From Sepioteuthis lessoniana (taxonomy: Eukaryota; Mollusca; Cephalopoda; Myopsida; Loliginidae), in the NCBI GenBank assembly GCA_963585895.1, contig OY757939.1, positions 35,630,938 to 35,694,937 of the forward strand: a stretch of DNA of 64,000 nucleotides, in the 5' to 3' direction. Numbering within the stretch: position 1 is the first letter of the stretch; each line of letters starts with the position of its first letter. Positions 31,185 through 41,260 of the stretch are shown here, piece by piece. The notes below the pieces were generated by a model, which worked only from the letters and a program-made list of their open reading frames with translations, made no database searches and had not been told where the DNA came from. A program made the translations under genes and the position numbers.

Positions 31185-31405
31185 GAGGGAGTCGCTGTGG
31201 CGTAGTGGCTAACGTGCTGGACTGTGACGATATCGTATGCAAGTTCGAACTCTAGTCACGCTATTACGTTCACTAATATCCTTGAGAAAGTTACGAAAAC
31301 CCTTATTTCCCCAGCTATGAGTAAAATAGTTTTATTAATGTTTTTCAAGGATAGCTTTGGCATTAAATAACCCATGAAGGTTGATATGCCATTAATTCAA
31401 ACACC
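31185..31405 (+). mobile_element. SINE-A copy, plus orientation
   Basis: Head GTGGCGTAGTGGCTAACGTG with B box GTTCGAACTC, then the central block and tail CATTAAATAACCCATGAAGG. The anticodon-like region differs from the 62.5 kb copy, suggesting a subfamily. Confidence 0.85.
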
Positions 31406-31614
31406 TTTTTTGTTTGATGAGTTAAATAAAATCTGATTATTTTTGTGCAGTTAATTCCTTTTTCAAATGGCTGGGTAACCCATCTAATCTTATTTCATGC
31501 TTAGCTGTTAAGAGACCGCGTTCATTGTACGTTCATATCGACAATTGTCTAGTTGTTTTGTTTTGCTTTTTTGCACACAATCTTACCGAATACAAATAAG
31601 TTTATATCTATTTG

Positions 31615-31690
31615 TCTTTACAGGTGCTTCCATTCTGGGTCAGAGAGGACCAGGGAGTTCAGACAACGAAGGATTACCCACCCCATATCT
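31615..31690 (-). mobile_element. REP-B middle fragment
   Basis: GGTGCTTCCATTCTGGGTCA, then AGAGAGGACCAGGGAG. Only this block is recognisable. Confidence 0.5.
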
Positions 31691-31879
31691 ACAGAACTGG
31701 TTTGGTTTAATTTATTTAACGACCTATCACAACTCCTTATGGGTTATTTAATGGTAAAATTTGATTAACCCTTTAATGTCTCATAATCCCAACCGTTTAT
31801 ATTTTCTTCGTTCAATTGTAATCATTTTACCTCTTTAATTGTATGAAGTATTGTCTAATTTAAGCTTTATTTTACTTTA

Positions 31880-32005
31880 ACAGGCGCTATAAGTCCCTTC
31901 TCCCCCCCAGCTAGGGGTCAAATAGTACCACTGCTGTTTTTCTACAAGGCCGGCTTGGGCGCTAAATAACCCACGTAGGTTGGTATTCTTTTAAAAGAAA
32001 CCTAG
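31880..32005 (+). mobile_element. SINE-A 3' fragment
   Basis: CAGCTAGGGGTCAAATAGTA, ACTGCTGTTTTTCTACAAGG and a GCTAAATAACCCACGTAGGT tail. No head. Confidence 0.65.
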
Positions 32006-32009
32006 TCAA

Positions 32010-32330
32010 ACTAAGTCTGGGTCAGAGTGGGGCTGGGAGTAATAGCGAGTAGGATATATTCCACACTTCCTAGATCTCTATAACTTTACCATCTGATGTA
32101 GTTTAGTGTCATACCCAGGACATCCCTTTTGGGGGGGATTTTACTCCTCTGCAGAGGAATAGTGTATTATAAGCCCCGCCAACAGAGATTCAGAACTGGA
32201 GCCACGCAACCTGATACAGTTTAGTGCCATACCCAAGAGACAACTTTTTTGGGTGGGGGACTTTACTCTTCTGCAGGGGGGGGGGGATTTCATTCAGCAT
32301 ATTCTAAACTCTATTGACAGTTGATTCTAG
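32010..32330 (-). mobile_element. REP-B head fragments (tandem)
   Basis: Two partial heads: 32,020-32,185 (GGTCAGAGTGGGGCTGGG to CAACAGAG) and 32,190-32,330 (ACCTGATACAGTTTAGTGCC and a G-run). The second lacks the middle block. Confidence 0.6.
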
Positions 32331-32361
32331 ACTGTCTAAATTTCTTAGAGTTGATATTTTG

Positions 32362-32560
32362 AGGAACTCCGTGGCGTAGTGGCTAACGTGTTGGACTACG
32401 ACATCGTAGTTTGCCAGTTCGAAGTCCAATCGCACTATTACGCTCACTTTTGGAGGAAACCCCCTTTATTGCTCTTGGTATTGGTTAGATATTGTTGTTT
32501 TTCAACAAGGAAAGCTTTGGCATTAAATAACCCACGAAGGTTGATAAGCCATTTGAACAA
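32362..32560 (+). mobile_element. SINE-A copy
   Basis: Head CGTGGCGTAGTGGCTAACGT, B box GTTCGAAGTCC, a shortened and diverged central block, and tail GGCATTAAATAACCCACGAA. Confidence 0.8.
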
Positions 32561-32724
32561 AGAAATTGGAAATGATATTTACATTAGTTGGACTATGAAG
32601 AATAGTTAAACAAAAATGACTAAGTTTAAAGCTCTTAAAAAATGGTACCTTGATTGTTTTATTGGACTGTTAATAAAAAATCAACCTGAAAGTCGCGAGT
32701 TCAATTTGTGTCCAGGTTCAGTTG
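32561..32724. other. Spacer
   Basis: No element recognised. Confidence 0.35.
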
Positions 32725-32910
32725 GTTGGTTTTTATGGCATATCAACCTTTTTAGGTTATTCAATGCTGAATCCTGTTTATTAAACTAGCCAGAGCTCAT
32801 TTGTTTGTTCACAGTTCAATAGTTTCAAAGCATTGCTATGTAACGCAATTCAAGTCATTTTTTGGTGCACAGTTAAATGATTATTAGCTCTTCTAGTTTG
32901 GAAGACCTGC
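32725..32910 (-). mobile_element. REP-B tail fragment (B2)
   Basis: TTTTATGGCATATCAACCTT tail, then CAGAGCTCATTTGTTTGTTC and B2 subrepeats. Confidence 0.7.
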
Positions 32911-33267
32911 TGGTAGGGATGGATGGAGAGAGAGAGAGAGAGTGACATGGAAGTCAATGCTGTAAGCGCAACTTGTGGATGGTGATCAGGTTTATTGCAG
33001 ATTAGCATTAAAACTGAAGAAAAAAATTATGTCCTCTCATCTTGGTTTTAGTTCGCTGTGGCTCTTTCTCAGGACATAAGAATTCCTTTGTGTCTTTAAG
33101 TTGGAAATCTCTAATCTAAAGAATAGTAATCATATGCAAATAATTAGATAATTTATACAAAATTATTTGGTTTCAAGTAACTAATAAGATTAAATATTCA
33201 TTTGCGCAGTTTTACAGTACTTAGTGGCCCTTTGGCTCTTGTGGGTTCGGCAAGGGCCCCAGAAGTT

Positions 33268-33738
33268 GGTTGGTTGTTTTACGGCATATCAACCTCTTTA
33301 GGGTCATTTAATGCCGAATTAAGTCATTTTGACTAGTTTCAAACAATTCATTTTAGTATAAGTATATATATATATTTTTTTTACACAGATGACAAAACAG
33401 TTCTATTTCAAATAATTCAGTTTAGCATAAGTATGCAGTTTAAGCACAGTTAAATCTAAAAACAGTTACTTTCAAACAATTCAGTTTAGCGTAATTAGTT
33501 TAGTATTTGACCCACAGATAGGATCCTATCAGATACTACCACTCCGGGTCAGAGTGGACCTGGAAGCGATGGCAATGAAGGAGTACACTGCATTCCCCAA
33601 AGTTCCGGCATTACTGAAGCCTCACCATCAGATTGTTTAGTTTCATATCAAGGATACTTGTTGAGGAAGTCTTACCCCTCTGTAGAGATGCAGTCAGTGT
33701 ATTCTGCAGCGTCAGCTGACTGAGCCATAGCCCAGGAG
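33268..33738 (-). mobile_element. REP-B copy (B1)
   Basis: Tail TTTTACGGCATATCAACCTC, subrepeats, GGGTCAGAGTGGACCTGGAA block, and head ending GCGTCAGCTGACTGAGCC, directly continuous with SINE-D. Confidence 0.85.
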
Positions 33739-33948
33739 ACAGGGGTTCAATCACTGATCGCGTCATACCAAAGACTCAAAAAGTTGATACCGCCTTGCTT
33801 AACACTCAGCATTATAAGGAATGTATCAAGGGTAAAGTGGAGCAATCCAAGAGAAAGAAGTAGCACCCTCCCCTACAACTCTGTGTTGTAAGTATTGAAA
33901 AAGGAGCTTTCGGGTCGCACTCGACTAAGGTCACCAACAATATAATTT
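33739..33948 (+). mobile_element. SINE-D copy abutting REP-B head
   Basis: Begins at CATAGCCCAGGAGACAGGGG, with B-box-like GGTTCAATCAC. Body with AAAGTGGAGCAATCCAAG and a CTCGACTAAGGTCACCAA end. It has the same truncated start next to a REP-B head as at 15.40 kb. Confidence 0.8.
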
Positions 33949-34090
33949 ACCCAAGCCATCCCAAACTAGCAAGATGCAACGTAATCAATTCTTAAGAAGA
34001 GTATCGCTGCTTTGCGGAGTTTGCCGTACCAAACAAAAGAGTCTCGTTAGCTCGATTTCCCCATTGCTTGAGAGGCATTATATTATGTGG

Positions 34091-34324
34091 TTGGGTTTGG
34101 TTTCTTTGTTTAATGGCATATCAACCTTTGCAGGTTATTTAATGCCAAAGCCATTCTCCAAGAAGAACAGTAGTGGTACTATTTAACCCATAGCTGGGAG
34201 GATGAGGGGGTTCATACCTTTCCCAAGGGTATTTGCCCGAAAGTGAACGTGCGACTGGAGTACGAACTCGCGTACTACGATTCCGCAGTCCATCGCTTAA
34301 ACAATTACACCACGAGGACACCCC
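34091..34324 (-). mobile_element. Full SINE-A with 11 bp duplications
   Basis: Complete copy from tail (GGTTTGGTTTCTTTGTTTAA) to head (TGGTGTAATTGTTTAAGCG on the minus strand). Duplication ATATTATGTGG / ATATTATGCGG at 34,080-34,090 and 34,325-34,335. Confidence 0.95.
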
Positions 34325-34335
34325 ATATTATGCGG

Positions 34336-34756
34336 TATCAAGTATTCTATCAAATATTAATAAGAGAACATTACTAATCTGGGATTTTGGATAAAAATCG
34401 TGAAGCTGGTCTCGATATTGTTCGAACAATTTTTGGTAAAGAACAAAATTGTGCGAGTGCAATATCCTCTATACTCATCAGAGTGAACTCTGTGCGACTT
34501 TCTTGCTTTCTAAACTAAATATTCATCTCAATGGTAAGGTGCAAGGACGAGGAGAACTCTTTAAATTACAACGGTGTAGCTTCACACCATATTAAAAGAA
34601 TTTCAGGTGCTCCGAAAACTCATTAGTGTTGAATGCCAAAGAGACCATTTGATAAAAAAATTAATGTTTTATTCATTGTGCAAATCTGTTGGTAAATACA
34701 GCTTCAGTCTCGATATTTTTTGAAAGGATCTAGCTCTATCTATAATACCACGATGA
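34336..34756. other. Intergenic, no gene recognised
   Basis: No element or domain recognised. Confidence 0.35.
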
Positions 34757-34850
34757 CAAGCCCAGTCAACTGGGGTGGATAGAATACACCGAATGCACTT
34801 CTACAGAGGAGTAAGACCCCTTCCAAACAAGTATCCTGTGTTTGATTCGT
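34757..34850 (+). mobile_element. REP-B head fragment
   Basis: AGCCCAGTCAACTGGGGTGG to GTATCCTGTGTTTGATTC. Confidence 0.65.
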
Positions 34851-34884
34851 TTACAAATTGTACATATTTAATATATATTTGGCA

Positions 34885-35301
34885 TTGCTTTGGTTTTATA
34901 GCATATCGATCATTGTTGGTTATTTAATGTCAAACATATTTTTATACATTTAAACAGTTCTACTTCAAACTATTTAGTTTTGCATAAGAACAATTTTTTT
35001 GTTTATACACAGTTAAATATAAAAACAGCTCTATTTCAAGCAATTCAGTTTAGCATAAGATCACTTTAGTTTTATCTAACCCATCGATAGGACCCTATCA
35101 GGTGCTACCACTCCGGACTAGAATGAACCTAGAGGCGATGGCAATAAAGAGGTCCTCCGCATTCCCCAAAGCTCCGGCATTACTTGAACCTCATCATTAG
35201 ATAGGTTATTGTCATAATCAGGACTCTCGTTGTGAGCGTCTCATCCCATTGCAGAGATGCAGTCGATATATTCTGCAACCCCAGCCGACTGGGCTGCAAT
35301 T
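34885..35301 (-). mobile_element. REP-B copy (B1)
   Basis: Tail TTTTATAGCATATCGATCAT, subrepeats, ACTCCGGACTAGAATGAACC block, head ending CAGCCGACTGGGCTGCA. Confidence 0.88.
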
Positions 35302-35346
35302 TGGCATTAGATAACCCTGAAGGGTTGATATACCGTAAAGCACAAC
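35302..35346 (+). mobile_element. Isolated shared 3' tail
   Basis: TTGGCATTAGATAACCCTGA, AGGGTTGATATACCGTAAAG: the REP-B/SINE-A tail alone, plus orientation, fused to the preceding REP-B head. Confidence 0.7.
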
Positions 35347-35612
35347 CAAACAATCTGATGACATGAGGGTTAAATCAGATAATGAAAAATACTTATTAAA
35401 TATCCTCACCGCGGATTGGTTTAAGCAACCGAATTGGTAAACCATCATAAGTCTTCTTGTTTAACGGTAGTAGAGCATAAAAACCACCTTGACGTTTCGA
35501 GAAAAAAACAAAAAAAAACCTTCAAATAAAAGAGTAAAAAGATCGACTCCACAAAGACATAGAATTTCACGTACAAAATATGTCAGGACGTCTCTCACAG
35601 TTTAAAGGTCGT

Positions 35613-35675
35613 TGATTTGGTTTAATGGCATATCAACCATTCTTGGTTATTAAATGCCAAATCCTGTTAAGTAAA
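35613..35675 (-). mobile_element. REP-B/SINE-A tail fragment
   Basis: TTTAATGGCATATCAACCAT and TTATTAAATGCCAAATCCTG, then SINE-D. Confidence 0.75.
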
Positions 35676-35885
35676 GCTATTGTCCATCGTCGAGGATGTA
35701 GGGAAGGGCGTTACTCCTTTCCTGGATTGCTCCACTTTACCCTTGATCCATACCTTACATTGCTGAGTGTTAAGCAAGAAGGCATAAAGTACCATTTTTT
35801 TGTCTTCCATATGACTTGACCTGGGATTGAACCCCGGTCTCTCGGGCCTTTGGAGAACACCAACTGCTAGGCCAATGGACCGGTG
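35676..35885 (-). mobile_element. SINE-D copy, minus orientation
   Basis: Reverse complement contains TTGGCCTAGCAGTTGGTG (A box), GGGGTTCAATCCCAGG (B box), AAAGTGGAGCAATCCAGG and the 3' CCTCGACGATGGAC end. Confidence 0.85.
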
Positions 35886-36215
35886 CAGTTTTAAGGTTAG
35901 AGAATTAGCAGCCCACTTCCAGTGAGTTCGATTCTCACTGGGTGCTTCATACTTCTGGCATAGTACAAAACTAAATTTAGTAAATAATTTACTTACATAT
36001 ATAAATTCACCTTTCATATTGCAGTAGTTAAAGAACTAGGCTAGCGATCAATTGTTAGTGAGTTCGATCCTCACTGGGTGCCCATACTTCTGGCCTTGTA
36101 CTAAACTATACTAAGTCAATAAATACTTTACTTGTTGGACATGTACATTGCAATTGATTAGGTTAGCATTCAATTGTTATTGAGTTCGATTCTCACGGGG
36201 TGCCCCCGCTGTCCT
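35886..36215 (+). repeat. Tandem trimer of tRNA-like units
   Basis: Three tandem units of about 136 and 122 bp. Each holds a T-arm/B-box-like segment: GTGAGTTCGATTCTCAC (35,922), GTGAGTTCGATCCTCAC (36,058) and TTGAGTTCGATTCTCAC (36,180). Each is followed by an acceptor-like TGGGTGC/GGGGTGCC. An A-box-like TTAGAGAATTAG or TAGTTAAAGAACTAGG precedes the first two. Units are joined by ATACTTCTGGC-type linkers. Not intact tRNAs: a matching 5' acceptor strand is not visible. Confidence 0.65.
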
Positions 36216-37247
36216 TATTTTAAGCAAAGTTAAACCAAGTAAATATCAAAATGTTTAATGAATAGCAACTTATCTGAGAAGCCCATCCGATTTGAGGTCA
36301 GTCTAATCAAGAGAAATTTTTACTGATACCTGAGCAACATAAATATTAGAGGATGACCAAACACACTTCTCACTCCTATGAATTAAAGAAGTCAATGGAT
36401 AAATTATCTCCACTGATGACAAGGAAGCCCGCAAAGTGTTTTTTTATCGCCGAGTTGAAATGTTAAAATAGAAAATTTTGAAAAATAGAATAATTTTTGT
36501 TTTAATGATAGCGTCAGAATAGTGTTGAAATGAACAAAAAAGAACAGAAATAAGAAGAAGGTCGCTGGGGAAAAAAAAGGATAAATAAAAGGCTATATGC
36601 GAGATTAGGAGAAAAGATAAAATGTTTAGAAATGTAATCAGGTTTTGGCTCTTTGAAAACAAATTTATCGTTGAAAGAATTCCTGACAGCCACTATCGAG
36701 AATTTCTTAAACAAGAGTCGAAAAACGATTGTCGCTACGTAGAAATAGGTAAGCAACTGTACGTTAGGTCACATCACTCTTAGAAGGCGATCGTATCTCG
36801 AAATCTTAGACTTGTCTGAAAAAAGGCCGTAGGAACGGGTCAACCTGTGAAGATTGACTTCTAGTTCATGTTCACACTAAAGAATATTATTTAGAACATC
36901 TACGAAATAATTACTTTAAAAAATTATTATGAAAAGTCTATTTCTATTAGTAGACAAAATATTTTCGACTTTAAAAAGACCTTTAACTCTTAACATCATT
37001 TCATTTAAACAACTTAAGACTATCGTTTCTTTGTTTTACTGTTAGTGAATATTTATACGGTTTTTAACAGGTCTTTTATTGGATTTAGTGACAGTAAGTC
37101 TCGTTAGGTCTCCAGGACAAAGTATTCTAGCTTATTTTGACAATGCTTTGGTCTAGATGATTTGAATTCTTACTTCTATCTCCAGTTCCCTAAGTTTCTT
37201 TTCTAAGTACAGCAACTTGCTAGTTTTCATCACCAGTAATTGTTTTA
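36216..37247. other. Intergenic, no gene recognised
   Basis: Minus-strand open frames at 36,444-36,756 are Phe/Ser/Ile-rich and overlap in two frames, so they are not convincing. Confidence 0.35.
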
Positions 37248-37816
37248 GTTGGTTGGGTTTTATGGCATATCAACCTTCGTAGGTTATTTAACGCCAAATC
37301 CATTTTTATACAAATAATCAGTTCTATTTCAAACAATTCAGTTTAGCATGAGTACACAGTTTAATTGTCAAAAACATTACTATTTCAAGCTATTCAGTTT
37401 ATTCAAAGAGTTCTAATTCAGCCAATTTAGTTTAGTATAGATTTTGTTCACAGTTAAATATCAAAACAGTTCCATTCCAAACAATTCAGTTTAGCATAAG
37501 TACGCAGTTTAATTGTCAAAAAGATTTCTATTTCACCTTTAGCCAAACACTTCTAATTTAAACAATTCAGTTTAGCATAAGTACGCAGTTTAGTTCTATT
37601 TAACCCATAGATAGGGCCTAATCAAGTGCTACCATTCCGGGCCAGAGTGAACCTGGGAGGAATGAAAATGAAGGGATACTCCGCATTCCCCAAAGCTCCA
37701 GCATTACTGGAACCTCACCATCAGATTGTTTTGTGTCATATGTTGGACACTCGTTGGGGGTTCTTTCCCTCTTCAGAGAAGCAGTCGGGGTAATCTACAG
37801 CCCCTGCCGACTGGGC
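37248..37816 (-). mobile_element. Near full-length REP-B (B1)
   Basis: Tail TTGGTTGGGTTTTATGGCAT, about six B1 subrepeats, ATTCCGGGCCAGAGTGAACC block, head CAGCCCCTGCCGACTGGGCA. Possible short duplication AGTAAT on both sides. Confidence 0.9.
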
Positions 37817-37826
37817 AAAGTAATGA

Positions 37827-38015
37827 CTGGTTTAGTTTCTTTGTTTAATGGCATATCAACCTTCATGGGTTATCTAATAACAAGGTAATCCTTGTTTAAT
37901 AGAAGTTGTACTATTTAAACCATAGCTGGAGAGATGAGGAGGTTCACACTTTTCCTAAGGATCCAAAAATGAACATTATAGCGCGACTGGAGATAGAGTT
38001 TAAAGTCCAGCACTT
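37827..38015 (-). mobile_element. SINE-A copy, head truncated
   Basis: Tail GGTTTAGTTTCTTTGTTTAA, then a degenerate middle (TACTATTTAAACCATAGCTG) and GCGCGACTGGAG. Confidence 0.75.
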
Positions 38016-38398
38016 TAGCCATGGGCATTCCCAAATCATTCTTAAATCTTTTGCCATAACTATAAAAGCTCAGTATTCTTGCCGATCTCATTAGTCGGGA
38101 CTGTCGATTCTTCCTCGGATTTCGAGTTACTCCAGTCATTTTTCCCGTTTGGTTTTATGGCATATCAACCACCGAGGCTTATTTAATGTCAAAGCCATCC
38201 CCATAGAAGAACACTAGTGGTACGTGGTGCGTTCAATAAGATTCCAGACGTTTTTGTACAAGCGTTTAAAATTGTGGACTCTTGAAAATTTAGTATGTTA
38301 TTGCTATACATCTTATGAGATGACTGACCAATTTTTATGATTTCAGGTTCAAATGAACAGCTACAGCAGCAATTGGAATACACTTTGCTAAAGCCGGA

Positions 38399-38692
38399 TT
38401 GTCACAGCTGGTGAATTTCATGCAATCTGGACGTGAGGACACTTTAGAAGAACGATATACAATAAAATTATGTTTTAAACTTGGGAAAAAAAAAGCCACA
38501 GAAACCTATAGAATGCTTCAGACTGATTTTGGAACATCTTGCCTGAACCAAGCATCAGTTTCTGAGTGGCATAAGAGATTCAAGGAAGGCAGGGAGTCTG
38601 TGAGTGATGATGAGAGGTGTGGGAGGAGTAAGGAAGTCAATACACCACAGTTGATTGGCCAAAAGGTTAGGGTTACTATGTTGAGGTTTTAA
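38399..38692 (+). pseudogene. Mariner transposase N-terminal DNA-binding part
   Basis: The open frame covers the paired helix-turn-helix region: [68 protein letters not shown]. After LIGQKVRV the frame switches to catalytic-domain sequence in another frame and stops at 38,690-38,692. The start of the usual N-terminus is not clearly an ATG. This deletion joint is the same as in the 57 kb copy. Confidence 0.9.
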
Positions 38693-39048
38693 GTGAGTTC
38701 AGGAAGAGATTCCGTCGGAAGAGGTCAGCACTCTTCAAATCAGGTCAGTGGCATTTCCACCAGGACAACACACCAGTCCACAACTCCATCCTTGTCACAG
38801 ACTATTTGACGAAGTTGGGCATCAATACATTTCCTCACCCTCGCTATAGTCTAGACCTTGCCCCCTGTGAATTTTGGTTATTCCCTAAGCTCAGAGGCTG
38901 TCTTTATGAGACAATTGAGAAGATGAAAGAGGCTGTGACGAAGGTCATTGACACGCTCACACAAGAGGACTTTTATGAGACCTTCCAGAAGTTGTTGGAA
39001 CGTTACAAGTGCATTGCAGCCGCAGGAGATTATTTCAAAGGGGACTAG
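38674..39048 (+). pseudogene. Mariner transposase C-terminal catalytic part
   Basis: Frame from YYVEVLSEFRKRFRRKRSAL through QWHFHQDNTPVHNS (second catalytic Asp, codon 38,764-38,766), HPRYSLDLAPCEFWLFPKLR, then LTQEDFYETFQKLLERYKC and GDYFKGD, stop at 39,046-39,048. The third catalytic position, 35 codons after the Asp, is Glu (GAA, 38,869-38,871) where mariners have Asp. The first catalytic Asp region was deleted. Inactive. Confidence 0.9.
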
Positions 39049-39225
39049 AGTTTCATGTGTGTACTATCAATAAAAGTGCCATACGAAAAAGTCTGGAAAC
39101 TTATTTAATGATCCTCGTATTATTTAACCCCCCATAGCTGGTCGAGGGATAAGAGTTCATATGTTTCCTATGGGCATTTGTTTGAAAGAGAACGTAATAG
39201 CGCAACTAGGGTGCGAACTCAATTC

Positions 39226-39479
39226 AATTTAACTGTTAGTCTTCCCTGGAATTTGAGTGCCAGCAAGTCTTTTCAGTTTTCCTGGACTTAATATTATATC
39301 TCATCTCAGCAGTGCTGTGGTCTAGACGGTCTCAATACTTCTTTGAATTCGTCATTTGCGAGTTTTAACCCCAATTTTACCGGGTGTTTTATTTTTTACT
39401 AATGTCTGAATAACGATGGGTCTCCTCTGGGCTTCTGTGTTACATTTTGACCCCTGACCGAGCCGTCACTATCAGAAAT
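39226..39479. other. Spacer
   Basis: No element recognised. Confidence 0.35.
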
Positions 39480-39800
39480 TCTCTGCATAGGACGCACTGA
39501 TGAAAAAATGCGGAAGCAGTAACGTGGTTGAACGTAAATGTGTGGGTGTTATGAAATGATATACACAAATGTCCACGTGAGATACGGGCAGCCTGTTAGT
39601 CTCATCTTGCGGACAGAAGAGAGTGGTCAGTCACGAGAGCGCCAGCGAGTGACTGGGCGCCTCGCCAGGGCAGCGTCTCACAGCGAGTCTCACAGCGAGT
39701 AACCAGTTGAGTACCCCCCTCCCGGCCGAAAACCAAAAGTGCCAAGTGGGGGCATGAAGATAACCCAGCGTGGTATGGTCTAGAGAAGAAGTTGTGTCAA
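39480..39800. other. GC-rich block of unknown nature
   Basis: About 300 bp GC-rich island with a short direct repeat (TCTCACAGCGAGT twice at about 39,676-39,702) and CpGs. The ATG frame 39,802-40,023 just after it has no recognised domain. Could be an LTR, an untranslated exon or a promoter. Confidence 0.3.
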
Positions 39801-40026
39801 TATGGCAGTCTCCATTCGTGTCTCAGTCCGTCAACGCCAAAACACTGATTTTAACAGTCCTGTGGTCAAGAGAAACTTAATTCTTCCTGACCTCTCGTTT
39901 ATGGAAAGTTTTTATATTAATATATGCATCGCTCACGGACACAAAAGTTCCCTTATATATGAAGCGCCAATGGATACAAAACTTATCGAATTATTTATAA
40001 ATATATTTTTTACTTTTATCTAGATA

Positions 40027-40400
40027 TACATAGTGTTTTCTAGCGGAGGGGGGTCATTTAGTTATTCAGTCCCCACCTTTTTTTTTTTTTTACTTTCTCC
40101 TCTCTAAATATTTTGTCATTAACATGAAATTCCTAAAATTATTCTTACCTTACTTTAACTTTGGTTTTCAATTTCTTATAAAGTCCAATCGTATTAACTT
40201 CTCCTGACTTGGAATGACAGTATTTATCTTTGCATTTAATGTACAGAGAGTATACAAATAAAAAATAAAATCATTCATTTTAAAATGACAATATAGTAAA
40301 AGACAATATATAACTGACCGTTATTTGAACTCTGCTAGAGTTGCAGTGTCTTTACTTAGTATTCTGGTAGTAGGTTTAACGCAGACCGAGTCGCCTAGGC
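40027..40400. other. Intergenic, no gene recognised
   Basis: AT-rich with a T-run near 40,080. Confidence 0.35.
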
Positions 40401-40414
40401 TTATAAATATTTCT

Positions 40415-40455
<41 letters not shown>

Positions 40456-40507
40456 CTCCCTTATATATATGTATGTAAAAGCTCCCTTATAAATATTTCT
40501 TTTATAC

Positions 40508-40539
<32 letters not shown>

Positions 40540-40608
40540 AAAAGCTCCCTTATAAATATTTCTTCTTTTATACAGATATATATATATGTGTGTGTAAAAG
40601 CTCCCTTA
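40400..40608. repeat. Minisatellite with embedded TA/TG microsatellites
   Basis: Four occurrences of AAAAGCTCCCTTAT and three of TATAAATATTTCTT. Each unit of about 65-80 bp holds its own (TA)n or (TA)n(TG)n run of different length. Confidence 0.85.
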
Positions 40609-40794
40609 TGAGGTACTCATGGACATAAAATTTATTGAATTATCTATAAATATATAAACCTTCAGAGGAAGAACATTAAAAAAAAAAAGAAGTCTTGATT
40701 TGATTAAAAAATTTACACAGTAGCTCCAAAATTTTTTTTGGTTTTATGGCATATCAACCATCGTTGTTTATTCAATGCTAAATCCTTTCTCTCT

Positions 40795-40796
<2 letters not shown>

Positions 40797-40853
<57 letters not shown>
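40797..40853. repeat. (TA)n microsatellite at PLE end
   Basis: About 28 TA repeats directly adjoining the PLE-1 fragment. Confidence 0.95.
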
Positions 40854-40856
<3 letters not shown>

Positions 40857-41260
40857 GCAAATTTCATTAAACATAATAGACATTTTATGCCTACATATTC
40901 TCTTTTGGATCCGTTCGAATTCCCGTATTACTTTTATCGTATTCGGGGGGAACTGATTAAGGTATTGTCCATAGTTGTATGTATCCCTAGTACTTTCTGC
41001 CCGACTTTGGGCCATCATCAGGGGAGAATCTGTTACAAAAGTGATGTAACTTTTGTTTTAGCAAATTACTGTGTAAGGACGTCTTTGCTGTTGGAGATTA
41101 TGGCGCTTGCTTTTAAATGTAATTCTGTAAATAGTACCAGTAGCTGAAGACATTTAAGTACGTTAGCACTGGTAGGCATAAAATGTCTATTATGTTTAAT
41201 GAAATTTGCATTAACGAAGAAATGCTGCCTAAATATACATATATAAGTAAACATTTTGTA
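40853..41260 (-). mobile_element. PLE-1 (Penelope-like) 3' fragment with inverted ends
   Basis: Minus strand carries the end of the PLE-1 coding region (TSANVLKCLQ at about 41,160) and the 3' region containing CCTGATGATGGCCCAAAGTC. It ends in GAAATTTGCATTA next to (TA)n. A near-perfect ~40 bp inverted repeat lies at its two ends (40,853-40,892 versus 41,174-41,215; ATGCAAATTTCATTAAACAT). This fits PLE terminal repeats in inverted orientation. Confidence 0.7.

Larger units (their letters stand above)
38223..39117 (+). mobile_element. Mariner element, internally deleted, copy 1
   Basis: 895 bp between TA dinucleotides (38,221-38,222; 39,118-39,119). Inverted ends: CGTGGTGCGTTCAATAAGAT (left) and, reading inward from the right, CGAGGATCATTAAATAAGTT then CCAGACTTTTTCG. 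Full mariners are about 1.3 kb, so about 400 bp is missing. Typical of the SETMAR-related/mosellana-like mariners of invertebrates (family knowledge). Confidence 0.92.
38149..39225 (-). mobile_element. SINE-A copy split by mariner
   Basis: Tail part (TTTTATGGCATATCAACCAC to AACACTAGTGG, 38,149-38,220) and head part (TTATTTAACCCCCCATAGCT to AACTAGGGTGCGAACTC, 39,120-39,225) join exactly across the mariner with a TA duplication. Other SINE-A copies read AGTGGTACTATTTAACCC at this place. Confidence 0.93.

Noticed and set aside
35886-36215. Functional tRNA genes
   Set aside because: The T arms are good, but no complementary 5' acceptor strand or proper anticodon arm is visible in any unit.
38399-39048. 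Host SETMAR or GVQW3-like gene
   Set aside because: It is a TIR- and TA-bounded mariner with an internal deletion, and such annotations commonly arise from these elements.
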